64,000 bases of DNA from Malus domestica (taxonomy: Eukaryota > Streptophyta > Magnoliopsida > Rosales > Rosaceae), in contig NC_091673.1 in assembly GCF_042453785.1 (NCBI RefSeq), positions 13,735,501-13,799,500 on the forward strand, given 5' to 3'. Below the pieces are notes generated by a model that worked only from the letters and a program-made list of their open reading frames with translations, was not told the origin of the DNA and searched no databases. This document shows, one piece after another, positions 1 through 12,324 of this stretch (position 1 is its first letter; each line of letters starts with the position of its first letter). A program made the position numbers and the translations under genes.

Positions 1-979
1 GTGTTAGATGGAAAGCTTAACGAAGTTAAGGTAAGATATAAAATTAAATATTTTAGAATGTTGATATGACGGATCATTTAAAATTTTAATTCATATGACA
101 AATTGAAAAAAGTGTATAAATTCATTTGACATTTCAAAAAATTCCCTTTCTCCAAAGTATCCATACAAAATTTATTCCTTTAATAAAATAGTACCGCTAC
201 GCTTCTCAATTTGATTTAGATACAATTGAGTTTCATTTATCAAAATCTTGACTTAACTATTTCCTTATTTAATAAAATGAGGAATCGAATTAAAGAGATG
301 TTTTTCAATATTGGGAAGTTAAGAATCGTAAGGCCAATAGGTAGTCTGTACAATCTAGACTTATTTTGGACGTCGTTTGCTTCTAATTGATTTAAATGGA
401 TTTGGATCATCTCTCGAGCTTAGTCTGAGCAAATTACACGGGTCGTTGGATTTTGATCAAACGGCTACAATTATTATAACTTTTAAAGGAACTCCATATT
501 TGTAGCTGTTGAATCAAAATTCAACGGCCCTTATGATGTACTCAGGAGGCTCAACAAGTTGAGCTCAGGAGAGGATCCAAATCCGATTTACATATGGAGG
601 CGTAAACATAAATACATTACTTAGAGCAAGTGTGTTTTCCCCGTTCAAAACTTCATTTCTGTATTTTAAAATAAAATATCGATTCGATCGAAGAACAAAA
701 TAATTTCACGATCAAAAGATATGTTGAAATGATCAAATTGGTCAACAAATTAAAAGATATAATAATTAGCAAGGGTGAAAATTCATGTGATCCAAACCCA
801 ATCCTATACGAAATTAAATTACACATCAGCACGTGCAATTCCACACGCTTCAAATACCGGCAACTTACCGTAATTACCCTCCAATCGTGGCCCTCAAAGA
901 CACATAGAGACAAGATCAACGGCTAAAGAACAGATAAGTAAAGGATAATTTCGGAAGTCTACACAAAAAAAACAAACTA
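1..979. other. Intergenic, upstream of lipase gene
   Basis: This is AT-rich sequence in which I see no convincing gene. Short ORFs on both strands lack recognisable motifs. The last few hundred bases probably hold the promoter of the lipase gene, because its 5' leader appears to begin near 980, but I cannot point to a defined TATA box or start site. Confidence 0.5.
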
Positions 980-1164
980 GTTTTCTCTTTTGCCTCGTCA
1001 ACTGCTTTTCTTCGGTCTCCCTCTACAATCTTACCGCGTTGCCAACCACCACCGCAAGAGCTTCGAAACGGTGCGTCGCGATCATAGCACGCCACGGTTG
1101 CACGGTCGCAAAATCCGCCTATATTCGATAGTCTTCGGAGCTCCGAAGCCGCCGCCGGGTTGGG

Positions 1165-1280
1165 GTGAGTGGAGTGGGACGTCGTGGCGTTGGTCGGTTT
1201 CTCTAATTTTCGGATTGCTTGAAACTAATAATTGCTGAATTGTGCCCTAATTTGTTTTTCTTTGCTGTGAAATTATCAGG
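1165..1280 (+). promoter_or_regulatory. Probable 5'-UTR intron of the lipase gene
   Basis: A consensus donor (GTGAGT at 1165) and an acceptor (TTATCAG ending at 1280) bracket 116 bases. The start codon of the lipase follows two bases after the acceptor. Leader introns of this kind are common in constitutively expressed plant genes. This is inferred from splice consensus only. Confidence 0.5.
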
Positions 1281-1282
1281 CC

Positions 1283-4200
1283 ATGGAGAAAAGAAGATGG
1301 CTGGTATTGGTAATATTAACGTGGATGTTTGTTTTCTCTGCTGGGAGAGGTAATATTTCAATTTTTGCATCAAAAGTTTTATCTTTTATGTTTTATTAAA
1401 CAGGTTTAAGTTCATGGCGGTTGATTAGAGGCTTTTTCGTTGCGTATATCGAAATTGTAAATTGGGTTTGAAGGGAATTTGATGGTTGGAGAAGAATTAG
1501 TTCAGGGGATTCAATGGGTCATTAGAGTCATTATTCTAGTTTGGAAGTGCTTTTAGAATAGCTAAGCAAACCAAAAACCCTTATGACAAGGTTTGGTAGA
1601 GAAAGTTAAAAGTGCTTCGCAGTTTTGAAAGTGAAAGTGCTTCCTGGAGTGGTGATTTATGAAATCCATTTAATAGAAGCACTTTCAGTAAAAGCGCTTA
1701 TGAATAGAAGTGCTATTTAGAAAAGAATTTGCAAACTGTCTATGAATGCCTTTGCAACAATGTGGTGCTTGTTGGTTTTACCTTCTCATAGATTACTAAA
1801 GGATGATTTGGTATCAGTCTGTTAGGGACTAAAGAGGTTCTATATTCACTTAGGAGAAGATAATATGTGATGAGAACTGTACCATTATAAACTGGTGGTG
1901 TACTGCAGATTCTTTGTGTATTTTTGTTTTGTTTTTGGTGTGCAGAATTATAGATCAAAATAGTTGGAAGCAGAATTTAGTTGTTTTGAACTTCTCGGAC
2001 CCATTTTAACGGGAGTAATTTCTTCTTACAAATGCAGAACTGAAAATTAAGCACAACGATTGTGGCCCCATATACAATCATACGCTTGCCACTATACTAG
2101 TGCGATATGCTTCTACAGTAAGTTTCATCAGATTTTTGCTTGTGTCACCATTTATGGGGATTTGGTTTGTAAAAATATATGTTACAGAAACATTTAGAAA
2201 TTTATGTTACAGAAACATTTAGAAATTTATGTTACAGAAACATTTAGCCTCACCATTTCCCTTGCAAATCTTTACCATATGCGTTGTCACTTGTCAGTCA
2301 TGGTATGTTGTAATTGTGACATAGAAAAAGGTTGGTTTATGGGAAGTATTGAATCCGTCTAAACAATGAGGAAACCAAATGGAGATTTTCTGGATTATAT
2401 GTCAAGATTTGAATTATTAGTATGTACCTGCTATAAGGTCCTTAACAATTGAAATCAATTTCTGCTCTTGTAGGTTTATTTGTCAGATTTGTCAGAGCTG
2501 TTTACTTGGACATGCTCATGCTGTAATGATTTGATTAAGGTACTGAGGCGTTTCTGATTAATTTGAAATTCTTAGGCTTGAAAATCGTTGCCCTTATTCC
2601 TCATTTCAATGGAACAGGGGTTTGAAATGATAGAGATTATTGTTGATGTCCAGCATTGCTTACAGGTGCGATTTCATAGTTCAGCCTGGTTTTATGTGTT
2701 AAAGTTATTTCTTTGTTGCCTCTGTATGACATAGTCATTACTTTTTCTAGGCTTTTGTTGGAGTGGCACAAGATCCCAATGCTATTATAATTGCATTTAG
2801 AGGGACTCAGGAACACAGGTGCGGTGCTAGAGTATTTATCATTCTCAATTAAAGTTTCTGCTGAATTATTTATTGAGCCTAAACTATGACATAGGTGAAG
2901 AGAAAATTGAAAAATACATGAATAAGGATGTGGATTCAGAACGTAATGGAAAATTATATCTACATTCGTTTGCTTTTCCTTTAAATATAACTATATGTAT
3001 CTCTATGGGCAATCTGATTTGCCCTTTTCCCAGAATTTGTTGATTAGTGGATTTACTTTATGTGTACAGCATACAGAATTGGATTGAAGACTTATTTTGG
3101 AAACAACTTGATCTAGATTACCCTGGCATGCCTGATGCAATGGTAATATGGTATTGCAGTAAAGTTTCTCTACTTTGTTGCTTGCTGGAATGTAAAGTAT
3201 CAGTTCTCATTCTTTTTCTGTTTTAGGTGCACCACGGGTTTTATAGTGCTTACCACAACACAACCATACGCCCTGGAATTCTAAATGCTGTGGAAAGAGC
3301 CAGGGAATATTATGGAGATATCGGCATCATAGTTACAGGACATTCAATGGGAGGGGCAATGGCTTCATTTTGTGCTCTTGATCTAAGGGTAATCATAATT
3401 AAGCCAGTCTCCATTTTGCAAGATATGTTTGAGTTTTTCTTTCACCATTGTTCATCTTGTTTTCGGTTTTCAGTATACCTGTCAGAGCCTGATTCATGTG
3501 TTTTATAAACTTGGTTATTGCCAATTGAGCTTTGATTGGTTTTTTTTCCCTTTCATTTTAACTGATCAAGATATGGTAGTATGCCAACAACATTTCTTGA
3601 ATGGCATAAAATGTTGAACTTGTTCCAGAAGGGTGTTTGAATAGTTTAATTGCATTCACTGCTTGCTGAAATTATAGTCTATTCTGGAAGCATGTTCTTC
3701 AAACCTGCAACATTTAATGTTTTTTTTTTTAATTCCCAGGTCAATCAGAAAGAGAAAAATGTTCAAGTTATGACATTTGGACAACCTCGTATCGGTAATG
3801 CAGCTTTTGCATCATACTATAGTACACTTGTACCAAATAGTATTCGAGTAACAAATGCACATGATATGGTGCCTCATTTACCTCCATACTATACTTATTT
3901 TCCTCAGAAGACATACCACCACTTTCCACGAGAGGTATTCTCTTAGCTGGCATTGCTGGATTACTTATTCCTTGACTTTGAAACCTATAAGATCTATTAG
4001 AAAATAAACTGATTCATTAGTTTCTTCTAACAAATCTATCTGTGGCAAATTTTCAGTATTTTATGTTTTTCTAGCCCACAGAGGTGGATTAGTTACACAT
4101 TCAATTCAAAGCCTTTAAGATCAATCAGAAAATAAACTGATTAAGTAGTTTCTTGTAAAATGTCTGTTTGTGGCTAAGGTTTCAATTTTTATGCTCTTTA

Positions 4201-4931
4201 TATACAACCAATTATTTCTGAATAGCTTAAGATTATATGAAATATTTGTAAGTCATGAGAATATTGTCAGACGATATCCAAATTGTTCTGGTCATATTTT
4301 GAATAGGTGGATGAATATTATCGAATACGACTACTTGATATACACTTGCACACGGCACTTGGATCATAATTTCGTATATTTAGGACTTTTTTTTGGGAGT
4401 TTCTTTCTCTTCAGACCAATGAAAGCCTTATTCTGATTCTAGGTGTGGCTTTATAACCTTGAAGTTGAAAGTCTTGTTTATGAAGTTGAGAAAATCTGTG
4501 ATGATTCAGGCGAGGACCCAACGTGCAGCAGGTAATCCAATTTTTCGTTGTGATAGCATTGAGAGTTGTCTCTTTGATTCTGTTCTTTCATCATGTTTCA
4601 GCACATAGTAGCTCGCTGGTGCAGTCTTCTATGGTTAGAATAATAATAAAATAACGAAGTAAAAAAGAATATTCTGATCCCAAAAATATGATACAAGTTC
4701 TTGGGACGCTTTTGCAGGTCAGTGAGTGGGAACAGCATTTCGGACCATTTAGTTTATTATGGTGTTGACTTAATGGCCAAGACATGGAGACGGTGCAAAA
4801 TTGTGATGGGTACTGGTGTAGCAGAGTACAGCAGAACAGATCTTGGAGGAAATTTTATACTGTCCAGAGATCCTGCAACTTCTGTTCTCAAGTTGAACGT
4901 AGCGCCAGACACTGGGGCAAAACCTCTGTAG
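1283..4931 (+). CDS. Class-3 (alpha/beta hydrolase) lipase, secreted
   Basis: Hydrolyses acyl esters of glycerolipids, judged by family. Hand splicing gives ten coding exons: 1283-1349, 2038-2117, 2474-2539, 2618-2665, 2751-2818, 3070-3142, 3227-3388, 3740-3934, 4443-4531 and 4718-4931. All introns are GT-AG and phases match, giving 1062 nt and 353 residues. Residues 1-22 form a basic then hydrophobic signal peptide (MEKRRWLVLVILTWMFVFSA). The oxyanion-side motif AFRGT is near residue 106. The nucleophile elbow GHSMGG places the catalytic Ser at 174. The acid is Asp230 in TNAHDMVPHLPP and the His is His293 in SDHLVYYG, so the triad is complete. Cysteines in the mature part suggest disulfides and a secretory destination. 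The length matches Arabidopsis At5g18630/At5g18640-type lipases (recalled). The physiological substrate is unknown. Confidence 0.93.
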
Positions 4932-5984
4932 ATTGCTGGTCATGTTTTTGCTTGGAAAAATCTAAGAGAGGTCAGTTGTAGCCTAGGTATATGTCCTGGG
5001 AAAGCTGTTTCGTTGTATGCCTAAAAGCTCTTGCTTTTCAGAAGCCATAGCTGATGAATATCGTGGGTTGCGATGGGGCTGCGGATGACTTGTGTATATA
5101 TGAATGTGCTCATCTTCATTCTTTGGGATTTGAATGCTGACATTGTGTTGTGTATATAATGGTTGTTCCCTACGCAGAAATGCTATACTTTGCCCCTTCT
5201 CCTGGTAATAATAAGCATACCAATTACTTATTAGATCAAATACTTTTGGATCTTTGGGCTCACCGGTTTAGCTCGGTTGTCAACCCAGGAGAAGATCTTA
5301 GGTGCAACCGGGTTTTATAACGAGACCACATTGACGTAACGCTGCTCAAATGACGCTACATTACCTGATCATTTCCAGTGGGTTTAATCAATTAACCTAC
5401 CGAGCATCCCTTATAATTCAAGCGGCTTAATCAATTAACCAAGTAAGATGGTCCAAAATTCAAATGTCATTTCTGGTTCAAGCATAGGAAACCACCAGGA
5501 AATGCCTTCCCGTCAAATTTTCTTCATTTTTACTGTAAGACGATTTTATAAATTACTCTAATTTACATGGAGGCAGATTCAAGTATATAGGTGCAAGGAG
5601 GTTGACATACTGTCATGGCTAACCGGTCTAATTCATGTCTACCTATTACATTAATTAATAGTGGTTGAATTTGGTCAAATTTGGTCTATAAAAGCGAAAT
5701 TGAACAAATTTTGAAACAGAAAGTAATTCCAAGAATACAACAGACCGTACTACTACATATTCTCTGTTCAAGTAACATGTTATATGCATATTAGCAAGAT
5801 CAGCTTTGTAGGACAGCAGAAAACCTATAGAAACTAGGTGATTGATCAATTACAAACGCAAAAGCTAAGTGAGAAGCTTTAGATTTCCTAATTTAACTGC
5901 CCTTCGCACTTAGCTTGTCTTCTCATCCTTGGCTGGGGAATCACACACATATTGTTCCTGCACTCATGCATTTGTAGATTCAGA
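4932..5984. other. Intergenic between convergent genes
   Basis: This holds the 3' UTRs of the two convergent genes that flank it. The lipase transcript probably ends near 5200, where AATAA-rich sequence occurs. From about 5240 to 5480 there is a low-copy-looking stretch with several short direct repeats such as ATCAATTAACC. I see no gene. Confidence 0.5.
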
Positions 5985-6986
5985 TTAATTCTTCACTTCT
6001 TCAGCAGGGATTGAAACTTCAGGTTCAGCGGCTTCAGCCACTTCGGCTTCAACAGTGATTGTAACTGCCACTTCTGTTTCCTTCACCGAATTCTCCTCCG
6101 GTTTGTTTACAGGCTCTTCTGTACCTACACAATAAACAAATTAAATTAGCAGACATTACATTAGATGGTAATATACACGTTTCCAAACGTATGTTTATAT
6201 TGTCAGACTAGGCATATTTGCTTGATACGTTTGTAGCTAAATTGGACACAATCAATAGGTCAGATTCACAGTTCGGCAAGAGAATGATTCCTTTCAGAAA
6301 TAAGACCTACTCGACGTGTTCATGTATGCATGCAAATATGTATAGTTTTTTTTTAAAATGTTGAAATAAAGCAACATTGAGGTTTACAAACCCTTATTTT
6401 GTGTCTCCACCACTGGAGCTTTTGTTTCTGCAGCCGGCAGATCTAATTCGTTATCGTCCTCTGCAATATCATCATCTACCTTGAAGTGCAAGTTTCCCTT
6501 ACTTCCATGGCGTGGAGTATAATAGTCCGACGTCCCAGACCGTCCCTCAGAAATAATCGCGTCAATTCCCTCCTCATCCAATTTCCTCGACGAAAAGAAA
6601 CGATTCGGAGAACCATGCGAAATCAATCTCCCCGCGGCCCCGTCGTGCTCTTCTTTGTCACCTTTTTCCAATACTTCCTTACCACCATCTTCTCCGTCCT
6701 TGTTATTTACCTTTATGTCCTTTACATTCACATTCACATCATCGGCCACCGCAGACGTCTCGCCACCACCAACATTATTGGCAATCGCATTGTCCTCCTT
6801 GACTTGTTCTTCTTGTTGGTCATGTTGTTGTTGGTGTTGCACCGATGAGTTTGCGGCGCTGTCATTGTTTTCAAGGACGATTTCTATGTCTTTGCTCTTC
6901 TTGGAAGGATCGGCAACACTCGATTTCTTGCGGCGGAGGATGGTGTTGGTGGTGGCAACCGCCAGCTTTGATTCCCCGCAACCCAT
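5985..6986 (-). CDS. N-myristoylated acidic protein, function unknown
   Basis: Two exons join cleanly: 6986-6392 and 6124-5985 (reverse strand), with donor GTTTGT and acceptor TGTGTAG, giving 735 nt and 244 residues. The protein starts MGCGESK, a classic N-myristoylation signal (Gly2, Ser6) with adjacent Cys3 for palmitoylation, so it is expected at the plasma membrane. A basic patch (RRKK) follows near residue 18. The rest is low-complexity and strongly acidic, with poly-Gln/His around residues 50-60, a Lys/Glu/Asp-rich middle and a C-terminal Glu/Val/Ala-rich tail encoded by exon 2. A conserved-looking block is SDYYTPRHGSKGNLHF. No catalytic domain is visible. It resembles small plant scaffold proteins with an MGCxxS start, but I cannot name the family. 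Confidence 0.85.
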
Positions 6987-7337
6987 TTTTCTATATTTTG
7001 TGTGTTGTTAGGTCTCGGAGATGTAAAGATTGGCAGATCAAGAGAGACCGAGACAGAATAATTAATGTCTCGAGCTCCCTTTAATAATATGAGGCGGAGA
7101 GAGATGTGACAAATGGAAGAAATGGAAGCTGTTTAAAAAAAAAAAAAATTGTTATTTGTTTGTGTTGGAGCTGTGGTTTGCACGGGTGTAATTTGGTGGC
7201 GTGCATATGTGATGTGTACGTAGCTTATATATACAACCGTTTTAGTCGTTGTGTTTTGAAGGTGGAGATGGGTTTATATCTTGGCAGCTCATCATCATTA
7301 ACACAACAATGTGGCTTAGTGTATTTTTAGATATATA
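6987..7337. other. Upstream region of the myristoylated-protein gene
   Basis: This is the likely 5' UTR and promoter of the reverse-strand gene starting at 6986. A poly-A/T tract lies at 7134-7148. The region ends at the Helitron insertion point, so the Helitron 3' end lies only about 350 bases from this start codon. Confidence 0.5.
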
Positions 7338-7679
7338 CTAGATAGTAATGCCCGCGTTGCTGCGGGATTAGAAATCGGCTGCAATATATGAATTTGAGCT
7401 AATAATATATGTTAGAATAACATTAATTAATCTAAATAAAAATATCTCATGATAGGAAAGATTTTTATTTGCTGCAAAAAAATTCTTATTTTGTTACTTT
7501 ACAAAGGTAATTCACTCCAATTACCTTGGTATCATTGCTCATCTCTGCGACAACTCTTGGACATTCCAAAGAACTAAAAACAAATGCAAAATTACCTAAT
7601 CAAAATTCTAAGCAAACCGATTGAACAATGAAAACATTTGCAGACATGCCGTATAAGTATTAAATGCGAAAGGGGAACA

Positions 7680-10600
7680 AACCTTTTCCACGGTGATCTT
7701 GAAGCAAGTATGCATTAACAAAATCATCAATGTGATCCTTCAAATCCTCCAAGAAAGTGGCTTGCTCGTTCTTCTTTCGGCATGAAGCGTGCACAGAAAA
7801 ATGCATACAAAAAAGAGGCAACAACATGGTGCAAGTTAATTATTTGGGTTGAAAATAAAAAACAAAGTAGCTGAAAAACTCAAAAACATCGTAAACTGGA
7901 TATCTTTTAAACACAAAATTGTAATATGTTGTTCATGCATTTGTATAACTCTGACATATCCAATAAAACACATCAAAACAAAGAATGCAATTTCACACAA
8001 CACAACAGAACACATTAATCAAACAAACCCCAATACATAATGAAACAAAAATCAAATATCCAAAATTCAAATAATTTGTAAAACATGAAAAATTACAGTA
8101 ATAAATGAAGGATAAGGAGAAGCAACAAAACTTAACAGTGTGGGGGAAGCTGAGACAAAGGTAGGGCAATGGAAGTGTCTCTGAAAGTCTATAAATAAAA
8201 TTGACCTTTTGGGTGGGGATTTGGTTTCAGTTTAGCTACAGTCTCTGATGCAGTTTCCATGTTCCTTCTTGGGATCTCTAAACTCTTCCTCTTTCTCCAA
8301 TGACCCAAAATTCCAAAAATTCCAACAGAAAAAAAAGGGTAAATTTATTAGAGATTTTGAGGTAATTGCTAAGATATTTAAAATCCAAGCATGAAAACTT
8401 TACAAAGATAAATTTATAAATTAACTAATTAGGCTTTGAATAAATGAAGCTAATACCTTTATAGTAACAAATTGTTGGTTTAAACACTACAATTTGATCA
8501 AATATTTAATAAAAGAAAAATAGGAAAATGATGCTTACCAATATGGACATATGGATTGCTTCGAAAGAATGTAAATGCAAGGTTATTATCTCAATGGTTT
8601 TGTCTGCAATAAGAAGAGTAACTAACTTAAAAAGAAGCATCATTGCTACTTGCTAGTCTTCCTACATGATCTAATTACATTGAGCATAAACTATTACATG
8701 CAACTTAAAAAATAAAATGAAGATAGAAAATTCACCGAAAAACTCGAAAACACTTGCCGGAAAAACTCACTGATAAGCATTTAGATATCTTTTAATAATT
8801 GCACAGTTAAAGCATGATAGCTACGATATTCCTCTAGCCATCAGAACCTGGAACACATAACTAATGAGTGTTATAGAAACTTACCACGAAATTGTCAAAA
8901 GAGAATATACGACCATAAGCTTCATCCAGTTTCATGGCATATCGTATCAGTTTATGAAAATCTCCTTGCAGTTTGTCGTTCAAAAAATCCAACTCAAGAG
9001 TAAAAATCAACAACAGTAATTCATAACAACATAAAGTATAACCATTAAATTAAATTCAACATAACAAAGAAACAATTTCACTACCATACATAAAACTCCA
9101 TAAATTCCTTACCACATAAACCTTGAGAGGTCCAATAGGTCTAGAAGTCTCAAAACCTTCTCCATATTCAGCTCCAGCCACCTGAAAACATCGAAAAATA
9201 GAGGGAAAAAAAACATAAATTCATCAAAATTCCCTACCCAAACTAAGCTAAAAATGGAAAATATTCAAACCTCATAAACTCTAGTTTCCTAAACGCCACA
9301 TGGATCTACATTAGAAAATATTGGAGTAATGGTATAAAAGTGAAAGATTAAAGACATTTCAGTACAATGCAAGTGGCAGACATTTCAAATTTAAGTTTTA
9401 TTAGATAATTATCAAGGAATATCATCTATAAATGACAAAACCAAATTATAGTTGTAGCAATGATTTCACCCTTGTTTATTTTTCTTTTACAATAGGTCCT
9501 ACATGTGTGTTATCTCTTATAAACGGTTATTTGATTGAGTCTAAAAGCTTTAGTCAAACATTTCAACAATAAAAAATCTTTGATCCATTCAAATTATGTA
9601 TTAAATTTTATTATCAAATATAGGTGCACTGGGCAATTGAGACTCATGCAAAATAGAGGAAATACATGCATACTCTTTCACTCTTTCCCTAGGTTCTGTC
9701 TATTGACTGTGAATTGTAAACAACAACATTATAAACAATGTTTACCCTCGGTACGCAAAAAAAATTAAAAGAAAGAGGCCCAAAATTTTAGCATGACAGA
9801 TGAGATTATAAATGTTATTAGAATGAGTAGTGATAGAATGAAGCAAACTATATGCATTGGTTAATTGAGACTCACCCAAAACAGAGGAAATACCTGCATA
9901 CTCTTTCACTATTTCCCTAGGTTCTGTCCATTGACTGTGAATTGTAAACAACGACATTATCAACAATGTTTACACTCGGTACGCATAAAATTTTAAAAGA
10001 AAAAGGCCCAAAATTTTAGCATGACAAATGAGATTATAAATGTTATTAAAATGAGTTGTGATAGAATGCAGTGCAGATTTTTAGATGGTCACATTAATCT
10101 ACTGCATTTATCTATGTCAATATCTCCTTATGAGATGTGAATGTGGTAACCTATAAATTGTTTGAATTCCACAAACAACTACACACCAATTCTCAAACTG
10201 CACAACTATTAAATTACAACAGTACTATATTGATGACTGAAATGATCTTTAGAGCATCTAGGTACCCATGTTTTCGATTAAAAAACGTTATCCAATTGAA
10301 TTCAATTTAAAAAATGATCTCTCGGGCATCTAGGTACACATGCATGCATTCAAGTGCACAAACACACTCAATTGAGTTATGAATTAATAGAAAACATACC
10401 AAAGGCAGTGGGAAGCTATACGTCGATGTCAGACATGAAACTTAGCTGATTCAACTAAGTGGGCTTGCTAACCAGAGTGCTCAGACCTGGATCATATTTA
10501 AAAATACCCATAAATCATCATGACCTCAATCAAATATAATCAAGATAAGAAAAACATAACAGGCACATATCACATAATAGAAAAGAAGTTTTACAACTCA

Positions 10601-10940
10601 TCCACAATAATCAACAGCTAAATTAAACCCAAAAATTAATCATGATCATCCATTTGTATATCAAACCATGACAAAGATTTAAAATTTATTCCTAATCCAT
10701 CAAACTTTTGAAATTTTTACAAACCAGGTTCAATTTACTACACAGAAAAATCCATACCTTTAATGCCAAGAAAACCTTGACAATATAAGAGGTTAAGTCA
10801 ATCTACCACACAAAACCCAGATGCAGATTTACATCAAGCATTAAACTTTTCAAAAAATCGAATCAAATTTCATAGCAAAAGACAAAATTCATCCACAATG
10901 AGGCAAAACCCAGATGAAAAAACTCACCATTGATCGTCAT
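7680..10940 (-). pseudogene. Captured multi-exon gene fragment inside the Helitron
   Basis: Several short open blocks on the Helitron sense strand end in good splice donors. In 5'-3' order they are: a start exon ATGACGATCAATG followed by GTGAGT (10940-10928); a 15-codon block with an acceptor and a GTATGG donor (about 10800-10757); a 23-codon block bounded by CAG and GTAAGG and encoding GEGFETSRPIGPLKVYV (about 9182-9114); a 36-codon block containing DKLQGDFHKLIRYAMKLDEA (about 8990-8882); and a block containing ATFLEDLKDHIDDF (about 7790-7690). They keep introns, so a genomic locus was captured rather than an mRNA. I do not recognise the parent gene. No continuous protein can be made. Confidence 0.55.
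9634..10070. repeat. Imperfect tandem duplication, about 228-bp offset
   Basis: About 205 bases starting AATTGAGACTCA at 9635 recur from 9863 with roughly 90% identity by eye. Both contain the block TCCCTAGGTTCTGTC and end near GTGATAGAATG. This is a local duplication inside the Helitron. Confidence 0.8.
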
Positions 10941-10976
10941 ATCCCACCACCACAGAAGCCAAATAGAAGTGGAGGA

Positions 10977-10978
<2 letters not shown>

Positions 10979-11052
<74 letters not shown>
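10979..11052. repeat. (GA)n microsatellite
   Basis: About 36 uninterrupted GA units lie just upstream of the captured start exon on the reverse strand. Plant 5' UTRs often carry CT/GA tracts, so the tract may have been captured together with the gene's leader. Confidence 0.95.
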
Positions 11053-11056
<4 letters not shown>

Positions 11057-11484
11057 ACGTGCGAGCTTGCGAGGTCCAAACGGTGTCAAGAACCATATTT
11101 AAGCTTTGGTCTCTGACGTTTCAGTGGAGGATAAGAATCAGAGGAAGAGTGACAGATGAGGAAAGGAGAAAAGAGAAGACCATAGAGAGAAAAATGGAAA
11201 CGGAAGGAAAAGTCGGGAAGAAAGTCCCAGGGAACCTTCGACAATGATCGACGCGTGGCCAAGAAAGAAAGAAAGAAACGAAAACTGAAAGAAGGATCGT
11301 GAAAAGGAACAAAAACAGAGGGTTAAATGATGAGTGACCCGTGGCCAAAATGGGTAAAACTGGAATTTTGTTGTACCAAGACAACAGAACATGGGAGTGA
11401 GAAGAAAGAAAGGGTATTTCCGCCATTTCACTGTTCACGAACAATGAAAAACAGTGCCGACCGAACTGAGTTTTAGTGTATAGA

Positions 11485-11952
11485 TAATGTAAAGTGGTAG
11501 CTAGGCTAGCTATAGGTTAGTGATTATAAGGAAACATTTTACTGATAAGTTTTACATATAATTATTGTGTTGGTCCATTGTGTGACTTATCTCAAATCTC
11601 TAAAGGATTAGAATATTTTCGTATCAAGAAAAAAAAAGAGTAAACTTGGATTAAGGTGAGACAAACTACAATTAGTTTGGATTGGTTTAGTTTGACCTAT
11701 TTGGGAAACACCTACATTGCGCCAAATAGCATGCATCATTTATACTGTTTTTGTTGGAATATATGCAAATAATATAAAGGAATTCGATATAGGACATACC
11801 AAGCATAATGAAGAATTTTGGATCACCGTCTCGTTTTTACGAACCGTTGCTCGAAGCACAAATAAGGACGTCACTAGAGGAGGATTTAGTTGTATCTACC
11901 CTAACTAGATTGCCTACGTACCTTGTGCCAATGCACAAGGACCAAACACAAT
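11485..11952. other. Intergenic remnant sequence
   Basis: I see no gene or clear repeat boundary here. The sequence is AT-rich and lies between the Helitron 5' end and the inverted-repeat element that follows. Confidence 0.4.
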
Positions 11953-12324
11953 AGTAATCCACCCAACATAGGGTGTGGTATTGATATGTGTTCTTTGTCC
12001 CACATCAACCGCTTTATTTTCTCTTGCCCTCCTAGCCACTATATGTAGAGGGCTTTGGGGAAGAGAGAAGACATACTAAGAGAGACAATTCTCTATTCTC
12101 TAGAGAGGAGAGGAAATCTCTCCACTCTTCTAGTAATCTTTTTCTCTCTTAGTTCCAATCGTAACATATGAGAATTAGATGAGCTAATTGAGATGATGCC
12201 AATACTCTATGTGGATGAATGCGAGATGTAAGATTTATAATAGCTAGATGAGGAGGAGAAAATGAAACGGTCTATGTAGGACAAATAACATATATCAATA
12301 CCACATCTTATATTAGGTGGATTA
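11953..12324. mobile_element. Long-terminal-inverted-repeat element (about 370 bp)
   Basis: The left end (from TAATCCACC, through GTGTGGTATTGATATGTG, to TTTGTCC) and the reverse complement of the right end (12276-12324) match over about 45 bases with a few mismatches. The flanks are compatible with a short TA or TAA duplication, so it could be a Stowaway- or Tourist-like MITE, but I cannot assign the superfamily. The interior is CT-rich with a TATATGTAGAGGGC motif. Confidence 0.6.

Larger units (their letters stand above)
7338..11484 (-). mobile_element. Non-autonomous Helitron (4147 bp)
   Basis: Read on the reverse strand, the element begins TCTATACACTAAAACTC at 11484 and ends CTAG at 7338. 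A GC hairpin (CCCGC, 6-base loop, GCGGG; 7351-7366) sits ten bases before the CTAG end. The flanking bases are A on the 5' side and T on the 3' side, exactly the Helitron A^T target with no duplication. All four diagnostic features are directly visible. No RepHel protein is encoded, so mobility would depend on proteins supplied in trans. The interior is AT-rich and carries exon-like pieces of a captured gene, listed separately. Confidence 0.9.

Noticed and set aside
653..1238. Short ORFs upstream of the lipase
   Set aside because: Those at 653-926 overlap on opposite strands with no motif, and 990-1238 spans the presumed 5' UTR and leader intron.
6486..7084. Plus-strand ORFs opposite the myristoylated-protein gene
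   Set aside because: They are shadows of the reverse-strand coding exon. The reverse strand has the MGCGES start and a consistent splice.
10863..11431. ORFs through and beside the GA repeat encoding poly-Arg/Glu or poly-Ser/Leu
   Set aside because: These are translations of a microsatellite and its flanks in several frames.
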